The notes: generated from the letters alone by a model not told the origin. A stretch of 64,000 bases of DNA from CAYQTL01 sp964420405 (GCA_964420405.1 CAYQTL010000001.1:62001-126000), one strand, 5' to 3'. Counted from the stretch's first letter, positions 38,462 through 49,262 are shown. Program-made: numbers and translations.

Positions 38462-39433
38462 TCATGACGCCACCTCCCCGCCCGGCTCGGACCCGAGCGC
38501 CGCCGCGATCGTCTCGACGTTGGACCGCACGGTGCCGACGTAGGTCTCCTGCGTGGTGCCCGGGTTGCCGAGGGCGTCGGAGTACAGGCTGCCTCCGAGG
38601 GAGACCTCGAACCCCCGCGCCGCCACGGCGTCGCGCAGGGCCCGGACATAGCGCTCGGGCACCGAGGTCTCGACGAACACCGCCGGGATCCGCCGCCGGG
38701 CGATCTCCTCGGCCAACCGCTGGACGTCGCCGGTGCCGGCCTCGGCCGCGGTGCTCACGCCGAGCAGGCCGAGCACCTCGAGGCCGTAGGCGCGGCCGAA
38801 GTACGAGAACGCGTCGTGGGCCGTCACCAGCACCCGCCGCTCGGACGGGATCGCCTCGAGCCGCCGACGCACCTCGTCGTCGAGCGCCTCCAACCGCCGG
38901 CGGTACTCCTCGCCGCGGCCGCGGATGGCGTCGGCGGCGTCCGGCGCCAGCTCCGCCAGGACGTCGGTCACGCACGGCACGGTCGCGGCCCACAGCCGGA
39001 CGTCGAACCAGACGTGTGGATCGTGCATCCCCGGGTACCCTTCGCTCGCGATGAGCTCGTCGGCGGGCACGCACGACGTCACCGCCACCGTCGGGATCCC
39101 GCGGGCGTCCATCTGCTCGAGGACGTCGGTCATCTTCCCTTCCAGGTGGAGGCCGTTGTAGAACACCGCAGCCGCGCCGCCCATCCGGCGCACGTCGCCG
39201 GCGCTCGGCTTGTACAGGTGGGGGTCGATGCCGGGCCCCATCAGGCCCGTCACCGTGACTGCGTCGCCCGCCACCGTCCGCACCAGGTCGGCGACGACCG
39301 TGGTGGTCGCGACGACCGACGGGGTCGCCTGCCGGGTCGGGGTCGACCCGTCGCCGCCGCCGCCGCAGCCGGCGACGGCGAGGCCGGCCAGCAGCGTCGC
39401 CGCGGCCGGAACGGTTCGTCCTCTCGGGCTCAT
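38462..39433 (-). CDS. Metal ABC transporter substrate-binding lipoprotein (TroA/ZnuA family)
   Basis: A 323-residue protein with a lipobox (LAVAGC). Metal-ligand segments are visible: GIDPHLYKPSAGDVRRM, NGLHLEGKM, MHDPHVWFD and TAHDAFSYFGRAYG. It lacks the His-rich loop of Zn-specific ZnuA and its first motif resembles TroA, so Mn2+ is slightly favoured. A perfect AGGAGG site lies seven bases before the ATG, which overlaps the regulator stop (ATGA). Confidence 0.92.
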   Translation of the reverse strand: MSPRGRTVPAAATLLAGLAVAGCGGGGDGSTPTRQATPSVVATTTVVADLVRTVAGDAVTVTGLMGPGIDPHLYKPSAGDVRRMGGAAAVFYNGLHLEGKMTDVLEQMDARGIPTVAVTSCVPADELIASEGYPGMHDPHVWFDVRLWAATVPCVTDVLAELAPDAADAIRGRGEEYRRRLEALDDEVRRRLEAIPSERRVLVTAHDAFSYFGRAYGLEVLGLLGVSTAAEAGTGDVQRLAEEIARRRIPAVFVETSVPERYVRALRDAVAARGFEVSLGGSLYSDALGNPGTTQETYVGTVRSNVETIAAALGSEPGGEVAS

Positions 39434-40131
39434 GTCGGGTCCTCCTTGCGGTCGATCCAGAGTGCGCCCGCGAGCTCGGTCGGCAGCAGGTACCGCCTCC
39501 CGTCCACCCGCACGCGAACCCCCGCGGCCGACGACTCCACGACCTCCAGCCACGCCCCGAGGTCCAGCCCGAGCCGGCTCAGCAGCGCCAGCGTGTCGGT
39601 GTCCTGTGCGGCGACGCGGACGAGCCGACCGGCGGCGCCGTCGCGCAGCCCGCTCAGCGGAAGGCTCGCGGCCTCCGGCGGCATCGTCAGGTCCTCGCGG
39701 GGAATCGGGTCGCCGTGGGGATCGTGGGTGGGGTCGCCCAGCACCGCCGCGATCCGCTCCTCGAAGAGCTCCGAGATCACGTGCTCGAGGCGCTCCGCCT
39801 CGGCGTGGACCTGGTCCCAGCGATAGCCCAGCTTCATCGCGAGGAAGGTCTCGAGGAGTCGGTGGTGTCGCACGATCTCGAGCGCCACCCGGCGTCCGGC
39901 GTCGGTCAGCCGCACGCCCCGGTAGGGCCGATGGGCGACCAGCCCGAGCTGGTCGAGGCGCTGCAACATGCCGGTCACCGAGGCCGGCGTCACGCCGAGG
40001 CGGTCGGACAGCTGGCGGGTCGCCACGGCGCCGTCCCCGCCCGCCGCCAGCGCCAGGATCGACTTGAGATAGTCCTCCTGGGCCTCCGAGAGGTCGGGTC
40101 GAACCACGGGGGGCTGGGGGGCGCGCTCCAC
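39430..40131 (-). CDS. DtxR/MntR-family metal-dependent repressor
   Basis: The 233-residue protein has a winged helix (EDYLKSILALAAGGDGAVATRQLSDRLGVTPASVTGMLQRL), a dimerisation/metal domain (HHRLLETFLAMKLGYRWDQVHAEAERLEHVIS, with His/Glu/His ligands) and a C-terminal SH3-like FeoA domain. It heads the operon encoding the metal importer and thus probably represses it when Mn2+, Zn2+ or Fe2+ is plentiful. GTG 40131 is the only in-frame start near the promoter; no good ribosome site is seen. A palindromic operator lies 12 bases upstream. Confidence 0.9.
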   Translation of the reverse strand: MERAPQPPVVRPDLSEAQEDYLKSILALAAGGDGAVATRQLSDRLGVTPASVTGMLQRLDQLGLVAHRPYRGVRLTDAGRRVALEIVRHHRLLETFLAMKLGYRWDQVHAEAERLEHVISELFEERIAAVLGDPTHDPHGDPIPREDLTMPPEAASLPLSGLRDGAAGRLVRVAAQDTDTLALLSRLGLDLGAWLEVVESSAAGVRVRVDGRRYLLPTELAGALWIDRKEDPT

Positions 40132-40142
40132 CCGCCCATGGT

Positions 40143-40158
40143 ATTAGGCAAGACTAAA
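40143..40158. promoter_or_regulatory. Probable DtxR-family operator
   Basis: TTAG (40144-40147) and CTAA (40154-40157) flank GCAAGA, giving an imperfect palindrome TTAGGCAAGACTAA of the type bound by DtxR/MntR-like repressors. It lies between the regulator start and a shared -10 region. Confidence 0.65.
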
Positions 40159-40165
40159 AATGGCA

Positions 40166-40174
40166 ACTATATTT
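40166..40174. promoter_or_regulatory. Overlapping divergent -10 elements
   Basis: Minus-strand TATAGT (40171-40166) and plus-strand TATATT (40169-40174) overlap. The -35 boxes are poor on both sides. The adjacent operator could switch both directions: the metal operon leftward and phhB rightward. Confidence 0.5.
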
Positions 40175-40252
40175 GTTCGCTCAACCAAAGACGGCGCGAC
40201 GCGAGGAACGCATCCACCCGCGGCCGGGTTAGGATCCTCCGAGGAGGCCGAG

Positions 40253-40588
40253 ATGTGTGACAACGAGCTGGTGATGAAGACCTGCCGCCCGCTGTCGGCC
40301 GGCACGCCGCCGCTGGAGGGACACGACCTCGAGCACCTGCTGTCCCACGCCGAGGGGTGGTCGATCGAGAGCGGTCAGCTGACGAAGTCGTTCAAGCTCG
40401 ACGACCACTACCAGGTGATGGCCTTCGTCAACGCCATCGCGTGGATCTCCCACCGCGAGGACCACCACCCGGAGCTCGTGGTCGGCTACGACACCTGCAC
40501 CGTCCGCTACGCCACGCACTCCATCGGCGGCCTGTCCGAGAACGACTTCATCTGCGCCGCCAAGGTGGACCACCTGGTCGAGACCTGA
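40253..40588 (+). CDS. phhB: Pterin-4a-carbinolamine dehydratase
   Basis: A 111-residue protein of the PCD/DCoH family, recycling 4a-hydroxytetrahydropterin. The HHP motif (REDHHPELVVGYDTCTVRYATHSIGG) carries the catalytic His residues. GAGGAGG five bases before ATG 40253 fixes the start. No phenylalanine hydroxylase is adjacent; in many bacteria the protein serves molybdopterin or other pterin metabolism instead. Possibly metal-responsive through the shared operator. Confidence 0.92.
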   Translation: MCDNELVMKTCRPLSAGTPPLEGHDLEHLLSHAEGWSIESGQLTKSFKLDDHYQVMAFVNAIAWISHREDHHPELVVGYDTCTVRYATHSIGGLSENDFICAAKVDHLVET

Positions 40589-40597
40589 GGTCTGACG

Positions 40598-40948
40598 ATG
40601 CGCACCGCGATCCTCGCCGCCGTCGCCCTGGCGACGGCCGCATGCGGCGGCCCGACGCCCGACCCGCAGGCCGTCGAGCGCGGGGCCGGGGTGTACGCCG
40701 AGCTCGGTTGCGGCAGCTGCCACGGCGCCGACCTGGCCGGGACCTCGGCGGCGCCCGCACTCGACGGGCTCGCCACCCACTGGCAGGGCCCGGACCTCGT
40801 GGCGTACCTGCGCGATCCGAGGTCGGTCCGCGCGGAACGCCCCGGGCTGCAGTACCGGTCCGAGGACTACCCCCTCGAGATGCCGGCCTACCCGGAGGTG
40901 TCCCAGGAGGACATCGAGGCCCTGGCGCGGTACCTGCTGGAACGCTGA
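40598..40948 (+). CDS. Small lipoprotein cytochrome c
   Basis: A 116-residue protein with a lipobox (LATAAC, Cys16), one haem site CGSCH (38-42) and a probable distal ligand Met95 in LEMPAYPEV. This is a class I cytochrome c fold anchored to a membrane and facing the periplasm. It lies nine bases after phhB. It may donate or accept electrons in a respiratory chain; partner unknown. Confidence 0.85.
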   Translation: MRTAILAAVALATAACGGPTPDPQAVERGAGVYAELGCGSCHGADLAGTSAAPALDGLATHWQGPDLVAYLRDPRSVRAERPGLQYRSEDYPLEMPAYPEVSQEDIEALARYLLER

Positions 40949-41019
40949 GAGCGCGCCGTCCGGCGGTGGTACAGTCCCGACTGGCGGGCCGGGTTCCGGT
41001 GCGCCCCGGAGGAGGAGCC

Positions 41020-42018
41020 ATGACGGACACGGTCGTGCTGCTGCCGGGAGACGGCATCGGCCCATCCATCGCGAGCTCGGTGGTACGCATCCTCGACGCC
41101 GCCGGCGCCGACGTCGACTGGCAGATCCGCCACGCGGGCGCCGAGACCATCGCCACCCACGGCGACACCCTTCCCGATGAGACGCTGCAGGCGGTCCGCG
41201 ACGCCGGCGTCGCCCTCAAGGGCCCGATCACCACCCCCGTCGGCAAGGGCTTCACGTCGGTCAACGTCCGGCTGCGCAAGGAGCTGACGCTGTACGCCAA
41301 CCTGCGACCGGTGCAGTCGCTGCCCAACCTCCCGTCGTGTTACCGGGACGTGGACCTGGTGGTTGTGCGCGAGAACACCGAGGGCCTGTACTCGGGGATC
41401 GAGCACGAGGTGGTGCCGGGGGTGGTCGAGTCGATCAGGATCATGACCCGCGCCGCCTGTGAGCGGATCTGCCGGTTCGCCTTCGAGTACGCCCGCCGCC
41501 ACGACCGGAAGCTGGTCACGGCGGTCCACAAGGCGAACATCATGAAGCTCGCCGACGGCCTGTTCGTGGACAGCTTCTACAAGGTGGCGGAGGAGTTCCC
41601 GGACATCCGCGCCAGCGACACCATCGTCGACGCGGCCTGCATGCGGCTGGTGATGGACCCCCACCAGTTCGACGTCGTGGTGATGGAGAACCTGTACGGC
41701 GACATCCTGTCGGACCTGTGCTCGGGTCTCGTGGGCGGCCTCGGCGTCACCCCGGGAGCCAACATCGGCGACGGGGTGGCGGTGTTCGAGGCGGTCCACG
41801 GCTCGGCCCCCGACATCGCGGGCAAGGGCATCGCCAACCCGACGGCGTTGCTCATCTCCGGCGTGCTGATGCTGCGCCACCTCGGCAAGGACGACGTCGC
41901 GGACCGGGTGATCTCCGCCGTCTGCCGCACCCTCGAGGACGGTGTCAAGACCCGCGACGTCGGCGGCGCCGCCTCGACGTCCGAGTACACCGAGGCGATC
42001 GTGTCGCGCTTGGAGTAG
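41020..42018 (+). CDS. NAD-dependent isocitrate dehydrogenase
   Basis: A 332-residue beta-decarboxylating dehydrogenase. SVNVRLRKELTLYANLRPVQSLP contains the substrate-binding Ser and Arg residues of isocitrate-type enzymes, with VVRENTEGLYSGIEHEV, TAVHKANIMKLADGLF (catalytic Lys) and ENLYGDILSDL (metal Asp). The form resembles mitochondrial IDH3 and is thus taken as NAD-dependent; homoisocitrate or isopropylmalate specificity is less likely. GGAGGAG precedes the ATG. A TACAGT -10-like box lies at 40970-40975. Confidence 0.88.
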   Translation: MTDTVVLLPGDGIGPSIASSVVRILDAAGADVDWQIRHAGAETIATHGDTLPDETLQAVRDAGVALKGPITTPVGKGFTSVNVRLRKELTLYANLRPVQSLPNLPSCYRDVDLVVVRENTEGLYSGIEHEVVPGVVESIRIMTRAACERICRFAFEYARRHDRKLVTAVHKANIMKLADGLFVDSFYKVAEEFPDIRASDTIVDAACMRLVMDPHQFDVVVMENLYGDILSDLCSGLVGGLGVTPGANIGDGVAVFEAVHGSAPDIAGKGIANPTALLISGVLMLRHLGKDDVADRVISAVCRTLEDGVKTRDVGGAASTSEYTEAIVSRLE

Positions 42019-42083
42019 GGACCCCGTCCCCAGGTGCGAACGTGTGAGGGTGCGAAGGTCGCCTGCTGGCCGGGGCGGTCAGT

Positions 42084-42290
42084 CTACGCCCCCACCGCCC
42101 GCGGACCGCCGAGCACCCTCGCAGGCAGCAGCAGGACGGCCTTCAGCAGCCGGAGCACGGCGTCGACCGTGATCCCGACCAGCCGGAACGGCAGCAGCAG
42201 GATCCACACCAGCGGGTACACCACCAGCGCCAGCAGCGCCAGCGGCCAGCACAGGACCAGCAGGATCAACCACAGCAGAAAGGTCCACAT
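42084..42290 (-). CDS. Small hydrophobic membrane protein
   Basis: A 68-residue protein, almost entirely hydrophobic: MWTFLLWLILLVLCWPLAL, then a Pro/Trp-containing segment and an amphipathic end. GGGAG seven bases before the ATG supports translation. I recall similar short proteins in unrelated Gram-negative genomes. Function unknown. Two membrane segments are likely. Confidence 0.65.
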   Translation of the reverse strand: MWTFLLWLILLVLCWPLALLALVVYPLVWILLLPFRLVGITVDAVLRLLKAVLLLPARVLGGPRAVGA

Positions 42291-42595
42291 CTCGCGTCTC
42301 CCACCCTCGTGAACGCGGGGACGGGGCTCCGGGTTCGCAGCACGCTTCGCAGGCCGGAACTCAGGGGCGGGCCGCCCCCCTCCCGCGTCCGCGTCCGTGC
42401 AGCGTCAGGTCGGGGAATGCGACATCGGCGGGGAGGCGGCGGCGGAAGGGACAACGGAACCGATCGGTGGCGCGGGCCGAGGCCCTTCCCGCTCGGGCAC
42501 GGACGCGGGCACGGGCGCGGGAAGGACGCAACCGCGGCGCTCGGCCGGAGACCCCACCATGCTCTACACTCCCCCTCCGACGGGAGGGCCGCGCG
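42291..42595. other. Intergenic region with GGG-tract element and weak promoter
   Basis: This 305-base divergent gap holds CGGGNN hexamers on the plus strand at 42493-42522 (three of the four GGG tracts spaced by three bases) and TACACT at 42565-42570, a possible -10 for the aspartase gene without a clear -35. Nothing else recognisable. Confidence 0.4.
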
Positions 42596-44477
<1,882 letters not shown>

Positions 44478-44497
<20 letters not shown>

Positions 44498-45452
44498 CCA
44501 TGGCGCGGAACTGGTCGACCACCAACGGGTCCCAGTGGCCGAGGGCGGTCTCGTCGCGCAGCACCTCGAGCGCCTCGTCCGGGCGCAGCGCCCGGCGGTA
44601 GCAGCGATCGTTGGTCAGCGCGTCGTACACGTCCACCACCTGGAACACCCGGGCGATGAGCGGGATGTCCTCACCGGCCAGGCCGTCCGGGTAGCCCGAG
44701 CCGTCCCACCGCTCGTGGTGGTGACGGATGAGGGGCAGCACCGGCTGCAGCGTCCGCAGCGGCGAGCAGATCTCGACGCCGATCTCCACGTGCCGCTTCA
44801 TGACCTGCCACTCGTCGTCGGTCAGGGGACCCGGCTTGAGCAGGACCGCGTCGGGAACGCCGATCTTGCCGAGATCGTGCAGGAAACCGCCGCGACGCAG
44901 CGCCTTCAGCTGCTCGGCGCCGAGGCCCATGCGCTCTCCGAGCCGCACCCCGAGGTGCGCCAGCCGCTCGCAGTGGTCGCCGGTGTCGCGGTCCCGGGCC
45001 TCGACCGCGCGCGCGATCGAGAACACCATCTGCTCCGCCGAGTCGAGCTCGAGGGTCATGCGCCGGAAGGCGACCAGATTGCGCACCCTGGCCTCGAGCT
45101 CGACCATGTCGCACGGCTTGTTGAGGAAGTCCGACGCGCCCGCCTCGAGCCCCTCGAGCCTCGCCTCGCGCGAGCCGTAGCCGGTCAGGAACACGACCGG
45201 GATCAGGCTCGTCAGCGGCTCGGCCTTGAGCTCCCGGCAGACCTCATAGCCGTCCTTGCCGGGCATCTTGACGTCGAGGAGGATCACGTCCGGCTGGTGC
45301 TCCCTGGCCAGCATCGGGGCGACCGACCCGTCGACCGACTGCCAGACGTCGTACCCGAGCGTCCCCAGTGCGTCGCCCAGCGCCTCCAGGGCCCCCGGGT
45401 CGTCGTCCACCGCAAGGACCCTCCCCCGTCGCTCGTGCTCGGCGGTCTGCAT
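44478..45452 (-). CDS. Response regulator with HD-GYP cyclic-di-GMP phosphodiesterase domain
   Basis: The protein has 324 residues. The receiver domain has phosphoacceptor Asp60 (DVILLDVKMPGKDG). The HD-GYP domain follows: AVEARDRDTGDHCERLAHLG, GGFLHDLGKIG (HD), HHERWDGSGYPDGL (GYP) and FQVVDVYDALTNDRCYR. All metal ligands appear present, so c-di-GMP hydrolysis is likely (RpfG type). ATG 45452 lies eight bases after a TACACT -10 (45466-45461), so a leaderless mRNA is possible; in-frame GTG and TTG codons lie just upstream. No partner kinase is adjacent. Confidence 0.9.
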
Positions 45453-45499
45453 GCTGTCCAAGTGTACACCTCCGTCCCGACCCAGGTTTCCCACCCGGT

Positions 45500-45534
45500 C
45501 CGTTCCCGTTCCCGTTCCCGTTCCCGATCCCGAT
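45500..45534. repeat. CCCGTT/CCCGAT hexamer array between divergent genes
   Basis: Four CGTTCC units then CGATCC and CGATGG on the plus strand; the minus strand has five GGG tracts at six-base spacing. It is 48 bases upstream of the HD-GYP gene start and runs directly into the left arm of a long inverted repeat. Confidence 0.8.
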
Positions 45535-45603
45535 GGAGTCGGCCCGGGTCGCGGGTGGACGCGCCGACGTGGTCGCAGCGGCGCCCGCGCCGACTCCATC
45601 GGG
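45529..45603. repeat. 15-bp perfect inverted repeat with 45-base spacer
   Basis: CCCGATGGAGTCGGC (45529-45543) is exactly complementary to GCCGACTCCATCGGG (45589-45603). It lies in the 284-base divergent gap between the HD-GYP gene and rmlA, upstream of both promoters. Confidence 0.85.
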
Positions 45604-45660
45604 CTCGGAACCGGGATCGGAGGACGGGTCGGACCGGCGCCCACGCCCCACGCCCGGGGT

Positions 45661-45689
45661 TTGGCGACCGGAGTCCGATCGGCTAGACT
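45661..45689 (+). promoter_or_regulatory. Promoter of rmlACB
   Basis: TTGGCG, 17-base spacer, TAGACT. Transcription would start near 45696, 41 bases before the rmlA ATG. Confidence 0.65.
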
Positions 45690-45736
45690 CCCGGGCCGGA
45701 GCGTCACCTGAGACGGCCGCCGGGCCGGGAGGGACG

Positions 45737-46627
45737 ATGAAGGGGATCGTGCTCGCCGGGGGCAGCGGGACCCGGCTGTACCCTGTCACACGGGCGACCA
45801 GCAAGCAGCTTCTGCCGGTCTACGACAAGCCGATGGTGTACTACCCGCTGAGCCTGCTCATGCTCGCCGGCCTGCGGGAGGTGCTCGTGATCTCCACGCC
45901 ACGGGACCTGCCGGCCTACCGCGAGCTGCTCGGCGACGGCGAGCGCTTCGGCATGGGGTTCGCCTACGTCGAGCAGCCCGCGCCCGAGGGACTCGCCCAG
46001 GCGTTCCTGCTCGGCCGCGACTTCCTCGCCGGTGACGCCGCGTGCCTGGTGCTCGGCGACAACGTCCTGTACGGCCACGGGCTGTCGGAGATGCTGCAGC
46101 GCTGCGCCGGCCGCGGCGAGGGTGCGACGATCTTCGGCTACTACGTCCGCGACCCGCGGCGGTACGGCGTGGTCGAGGTCGGAGCCGGCGGCCGTGCGCT
46201 CAGTCTGGAGGAGAAGCCCGAGCGTCCCCGCAGCCACCTGGCGGTGCCGGGGCTGTACTTCTACGGGCCGGACGTGTGCGACCGGGCCGCGTCGCTGCGT
46301 CCCAGCGAGCGCGGCGAGCTCGAGATCACCGACCTCAACCGGCTCTACCTCGACGACGGCTCGCTGCGGGTCGAGGTGCTCGGGCGGGGCTTCGCATGGC
46401 TCGACGCCGGCACCCACCGCAGCCTGCTGGAGGCGTCGAGCTTCGTCGAGGCGATCGAGGAGCGCCAGGGGCTGAAGGTGGGCTGCCTCGAGGAGATCGC
46501 GTGGCGGCAGGGCTGGATCTCGACGGAGCGGTTCGCCCGGCTGGCCGAGGACGCCGGCTCCTCGAGCTACGGGATCTACCTGCGCGACATCCTGGAGCGG
46601 GAGGAGGCGGCCGATGGAGAGGCGTGA
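45737..46627 (+). CDS. rmlA: Glucose-1-phosphate thymidylyltransferase
   Basis: First step of dTDP-L-rhamnose synthesis: dTTP + glucose-1-P gives dTDP-glucose. 296 residues with the nucleotide-binding GIVLAGGSGTRLYPVTRATSKQLLPVYDKPM, LGDNVLYG and EKP (LSLEEKPERPRS). GGAGGG precedes the ATG. It overlaps rmlC by 14 bases, so the operon is translationally coupled. Confidence 0.97.
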   Translation: MKGIVLAGGSGTRLYPVTRATSKQLLPVYDKPMVYYPLSLLMLAGLREVLVISTPRDLPAYRELLGDGERFGMGFAYVEQPAPEGLAQAFLLGRDFLAGDAACLVLGDNVLYGHGLSEMLQRCAGRGEGATIFGYYVRDPRRYGVVEVGAGGRALSLEEKPERPRSHLAVPGLYFYGPDVCDRAASLRPSERGELEITDLNRLYLDDGSLRVEVLGRGFAWLDAGTHRSLLEASSFVEAIEERQGLKVGCLEEIAWRQGWISTERFARLAEDAGSSSYGIYLRDILEREEAADGEA

Positions 46628-47177
46628 GGTCGCCCTCGACGGGGTGCTCCTGATCGAGCCGCAGGTCCACAGGGACGGGCGCGGGTTCTTCATGGAGAGC
46701 TACCAGCGCGAGAAGATGGTCGCGCTGGGTGTCGCAGACGAGTTCGTGCAGGACAACCACGCCCGCTCCGGCCACGGGGTGCTGCGCGGCCTGCACTACC
46801 AGATCGGCAGGCCCCAGGCGAAGCTGGTGCGGGTGACCCTGGGCCGGGTGTTCGACGTGGTCGTCGACCTGCGGCGGGGCAGCCCCTCGTTCGGGAACTG
46901 GTTCGGGACCGTCCTCGACGCCGACGACCATCTGATGCTGTACGCACCCGCGGGGTTCGCGCACGGGTACCTGGTACTGTCCGACATCGCCGAGTTCCAG
47001 TACAAGTGCAGCGACTACTACGCTCCCGACGAGGAGCGCGGCCTGGCGTGGGACGACCCCGAGGTGGCGATCGACTGGCCGCTCGGCAACCTCGAACCGC
47101 TGCTGTCCGAGCGCGACCGCCGCTGGCCGCGGCTGCGGGACATCCCGGCCCGCGACCTGTTCCGGGAGGCACCGTGA
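46614..47177 (+). CDS. rmlC: dTDP-4-dehydrorhamnose 3,5-epimerase
   Basis: A cupin enzyme of 187 residues. HRDGRGFFMESYQREKM, FVQDNHARSGHGVLRGLHYQ (catalytic His) and YAPAGFAHGYLVLSDIAEFQYK are the family signatures. Acts on the RmlB product. Overlaps both neighbours. Confidence 0.97.
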   Translation: MERREVALDGVLLIEPQVHRDGRGFFMESYQREKMVALGVADEFVQDNHARSGHGVLRGLHYQIGRPQAKLVRVTLGRVFDVVVDLRRGSPSFGNWFGTVLDADDHLMLYAPAGFAHGYLVLSDIAEFQYKCSDYYAPDEERGLAWDDPEVAIDWPLGNLEPLLSERDRRWPRLRDIPARDLFREAP

Positions 47178-48247
47178 GCGTCCAGGTCCACCGGCCGCGC
47201 CGGGTGCTCGTCACCGGGGGCGCCGGGTTCATCGGCTCGAACCTGGTCCGCTGGCTGCTCGAGTCGGACGCCGAGCTGCGCCTCGTCAACCTGGACGCGC
47301 TGACCTACGCAGGCCACCTGGCCAGCCTGGACGGGATCGCGGAGCGGCACTCCGACCGCTACCGGTTCGTGCACGGAGACATCCGCGACGCCGATGCCGT
47401 GCGCGAGCTGATGCGCACCGAGGCGTTCGACACCGTCCTCCACCTGGCGGCCGAGAGCCACGTGGACCGTTCGATCGACGGCCCGCTCGACTTCGTGACC
47501 ACCAACGTCGACGGCACGGCCGTGCTGCTCGAGGCGGCGCGGGCGGCCTGGGGCGACCGCGACGACGTCCGCTTCCACCACGTCAGCACCGACGAGGTGT
47601 ACGGCTCGCTCGGCCAGGACGGCCTGTTCTCCGAGGACACGCCGTACGATCCCTCGAGCCCGTACTCGGCCTCCAAGGCGGCGTCCGACCACCTCGTCCG
47701 GGCGTGGCACCGGACCTTCGGCCTGCCGGTCACGCTCTCCAACTGCTCGAACAACTACGGACCCTACCAGTTCCCCGAGAAGCTGATCCCCCTGATGATC
47801 CGCAACGCCCTGGCCGGGCGGCCGCTGCCGGTGTACGGCGACGGGGGCAACGTCCGCGACTGGCTGTTCGTGGAGGACCACTGCCGCGCCGTCGACGCGG
47901 TGGTGCGCCGCGGCGCCGTCGGACGGACCTACAACGTGGGTGGCCGCAACGAGGTCCGCAACCTCGAGGTGGTGCACGCGGTGTGCGACCTCGTGGACGA
48001 GCTGCGGCCCCGCTCCGACGGCTCGAGTCGCCGCGACCTGGTGAGGTTCGTCGCCGACCGCCCGGGCCACGACCGCCGCTACGCCATCGACGCCGGCAGG
48101 ATCGAGCGCGAGCTGGGCTGGACCCCTGCTCTCAGCTTCACCGAGGGGCTCCGTCGGACCGTGGAGTGGTACCTCGAGAACGCCGGCTGGTGCGAGCGGG
48201 TCACCCGGGACCGCTACGACGGCAGCCGTCTCGGCCTCGGGTCGTGA
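47174..48247 (+). CDS. rmlB: dTDP-glucose 4,6-dehydratase
   Basis: Extended short-chain dehydrogenase of 357 residues: NAD motif TGGAGFIGSN, HLAAESHVDRSIDGP, STDEVYGSLG and the catalytic YSASKA (Tyr/Lys). GTG start overlaps the rmlC stop (GTGA). rmlD, the last reductase, is not in the window, so the operon may feed another deoxysugar or rmlD is unlinked. Confidence 0.97.
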   Translation: MSVQVHRPRRVLVTGGAGFIGSNLVRWLLESDAELRLVNLDALTYAGHLASLDGIAERHSDRYRFVHGDIRDADAVRELMRTEAFDTVLHLAAESHVDRSIDGPLDFVTTNVDGTAVLLEAARAAWGDRDDVRFHHVSTDEVYGSLGQDGLFSEDTPYDPSSPYSASKAASDHLVRAWHRTFGLPVTLSNCSNNYGPYQFPEKLIPLMIRNALAGRPLPVYGDGGNVRDWLFVEDHCRAVDAVVRRGAVGRTYNVGGRNEVRNLEVVHAVCDLVDELRPRSDGSSRRDLVRFVADRPGHDRRYAIDAGRIERELGWTPALSFTEGLRRTVEWYLENAGWCERVTRDRYDGSRLGLGS

Positions 48248-48281
48248 GGCTGCCGCCGGAAGGGTCGCTGTCCACCGGTCG

Positions 48282-49262
48282 TCATTCCGCGGGCACGGGA
48301 CGGAAGTCGTACTGCTCCATCATCTCCCGGACGCTCTCACGGCTCGGGACGTCGCCGGTGGCCGCCGCGAACAGCTCCCGCCACTCCACGCAGCCCTCGA
48401 GGGCGCGGCGCCCCCGCCGGCTGTCCCACTTCTCCGGCGGCAGCTCCGTCTTGACCTCCTCGCACAGGTTCGGCCAGTCGTAGGGCGGAGGACCGAGGTT
48501 GCGCCGCTCCTCGACCAGGTCGCCGTCGCGGAAGACCACCCACGACACGACCCCCGGACCGGCTCCTGTGAAGGGCAGGCGCTGCTCGATGAACCGGACC
48601 TCCACCCTCCACTCCTCGCCGGCCTCGACGTCCAGCTCCAGGGGCTCCGGCAGCACCCGCGCGGAGTGGCGCCACGGACGGCCGATCGACTGCGCGACGT
48701 GCTGCTCCTGCAGGAGCCGCAGCACGTGCCGGCCGGGCCTCAGCTCGCGACGCACCTCGGTGAGGTTCGGCGCGATCACGTGGAATCCGCCGTCGCTCCA
48801 GGTCAGGAGCTCGCCGTCGAGGTACGCGTACAGGCGCCAGCCGCGAGCGCCCTCCTCCACCTCGGGCCGGTAGTCGATCTCGAACGTGGCCTCCGCGGTC
48901 GGCGCCGGCGCCACCGCCCGAGGCGGCGGGACCGCGGTGTCCGGCAGGATCGGCGGCCCCACCTCGACGGGAGCCTCGTCGGCCGCGGGATCCCGAGGGG
49001 CGAGCTCGAGCAGCTGCATCACCAGCGCGGGTGAGGCGCCGGCCCGCTCGAGGGCGATGATGTCGTCGGGCGTGACCTCGGCAGGTCGTCGGCCCGACAC
49101 CTCGACCCAGCTGCGGATGCTCTCCTCGCTCACCTCGGCGTCGAGCATCCGCAGGACGTCCGTCACCAGCGTGTCCGCCGCCGCCGGCTGCTGCTGTGCC
49201 GCGGCCACTGCCGGGATCGCCACCACCAGCAGCGCCAGGAAACCTGCCGCAAGTCCTCGCAT
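48282..49262 (-). CDS. Secreted protein of unknown function
   Basis: A 326-residue protein with a type I signal peptide (GLAAGFLALLVVAIPAVAAAQQ) and GGAGGG before ATG 49262. Mature part: an N-terminal helical region (DTLVTDVLRMLDAEVSEESIRSWVEVSG), a Pro/Ala-rich linker, then a beta-rich domain (GWRLYAYLDGELLTWSDGGFHVIAPNLTEVRRELRPGRHVLRLL). I do not recognise the family. It lies alone, 34 bases from the rmlB end and convergent with it. Confidence 0.75.
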   Translation of the reverse strand: MRGLAAGFLALLVVAIPAVAAAQQQPAAADTLVTDVLRMLDAEVSEESIRSWVEVSGRRPAEVTPDDIIALERAGASPALVMQLLELAPRDPAADEAPVEVGPPILPDTAVPPPRAVAPAPTAEATFEIDYRPEVEEGARGWRLYAYLDGELLTWSDGGFHVIAPNLTEVRRELRPGRHVLRLLQEQHVAQSIGRPWRHSARVLPEPLELDVEAGEEWRVEVRFIEQRLPFTGAGPGVVSWVVFRDGDLVEERRNLGPPPYDWPNLCEEVKTELPPEKWDSRRGRRALEGCVEWRELFAAATGDVPSRESVREMMEQYDFRPVPAE

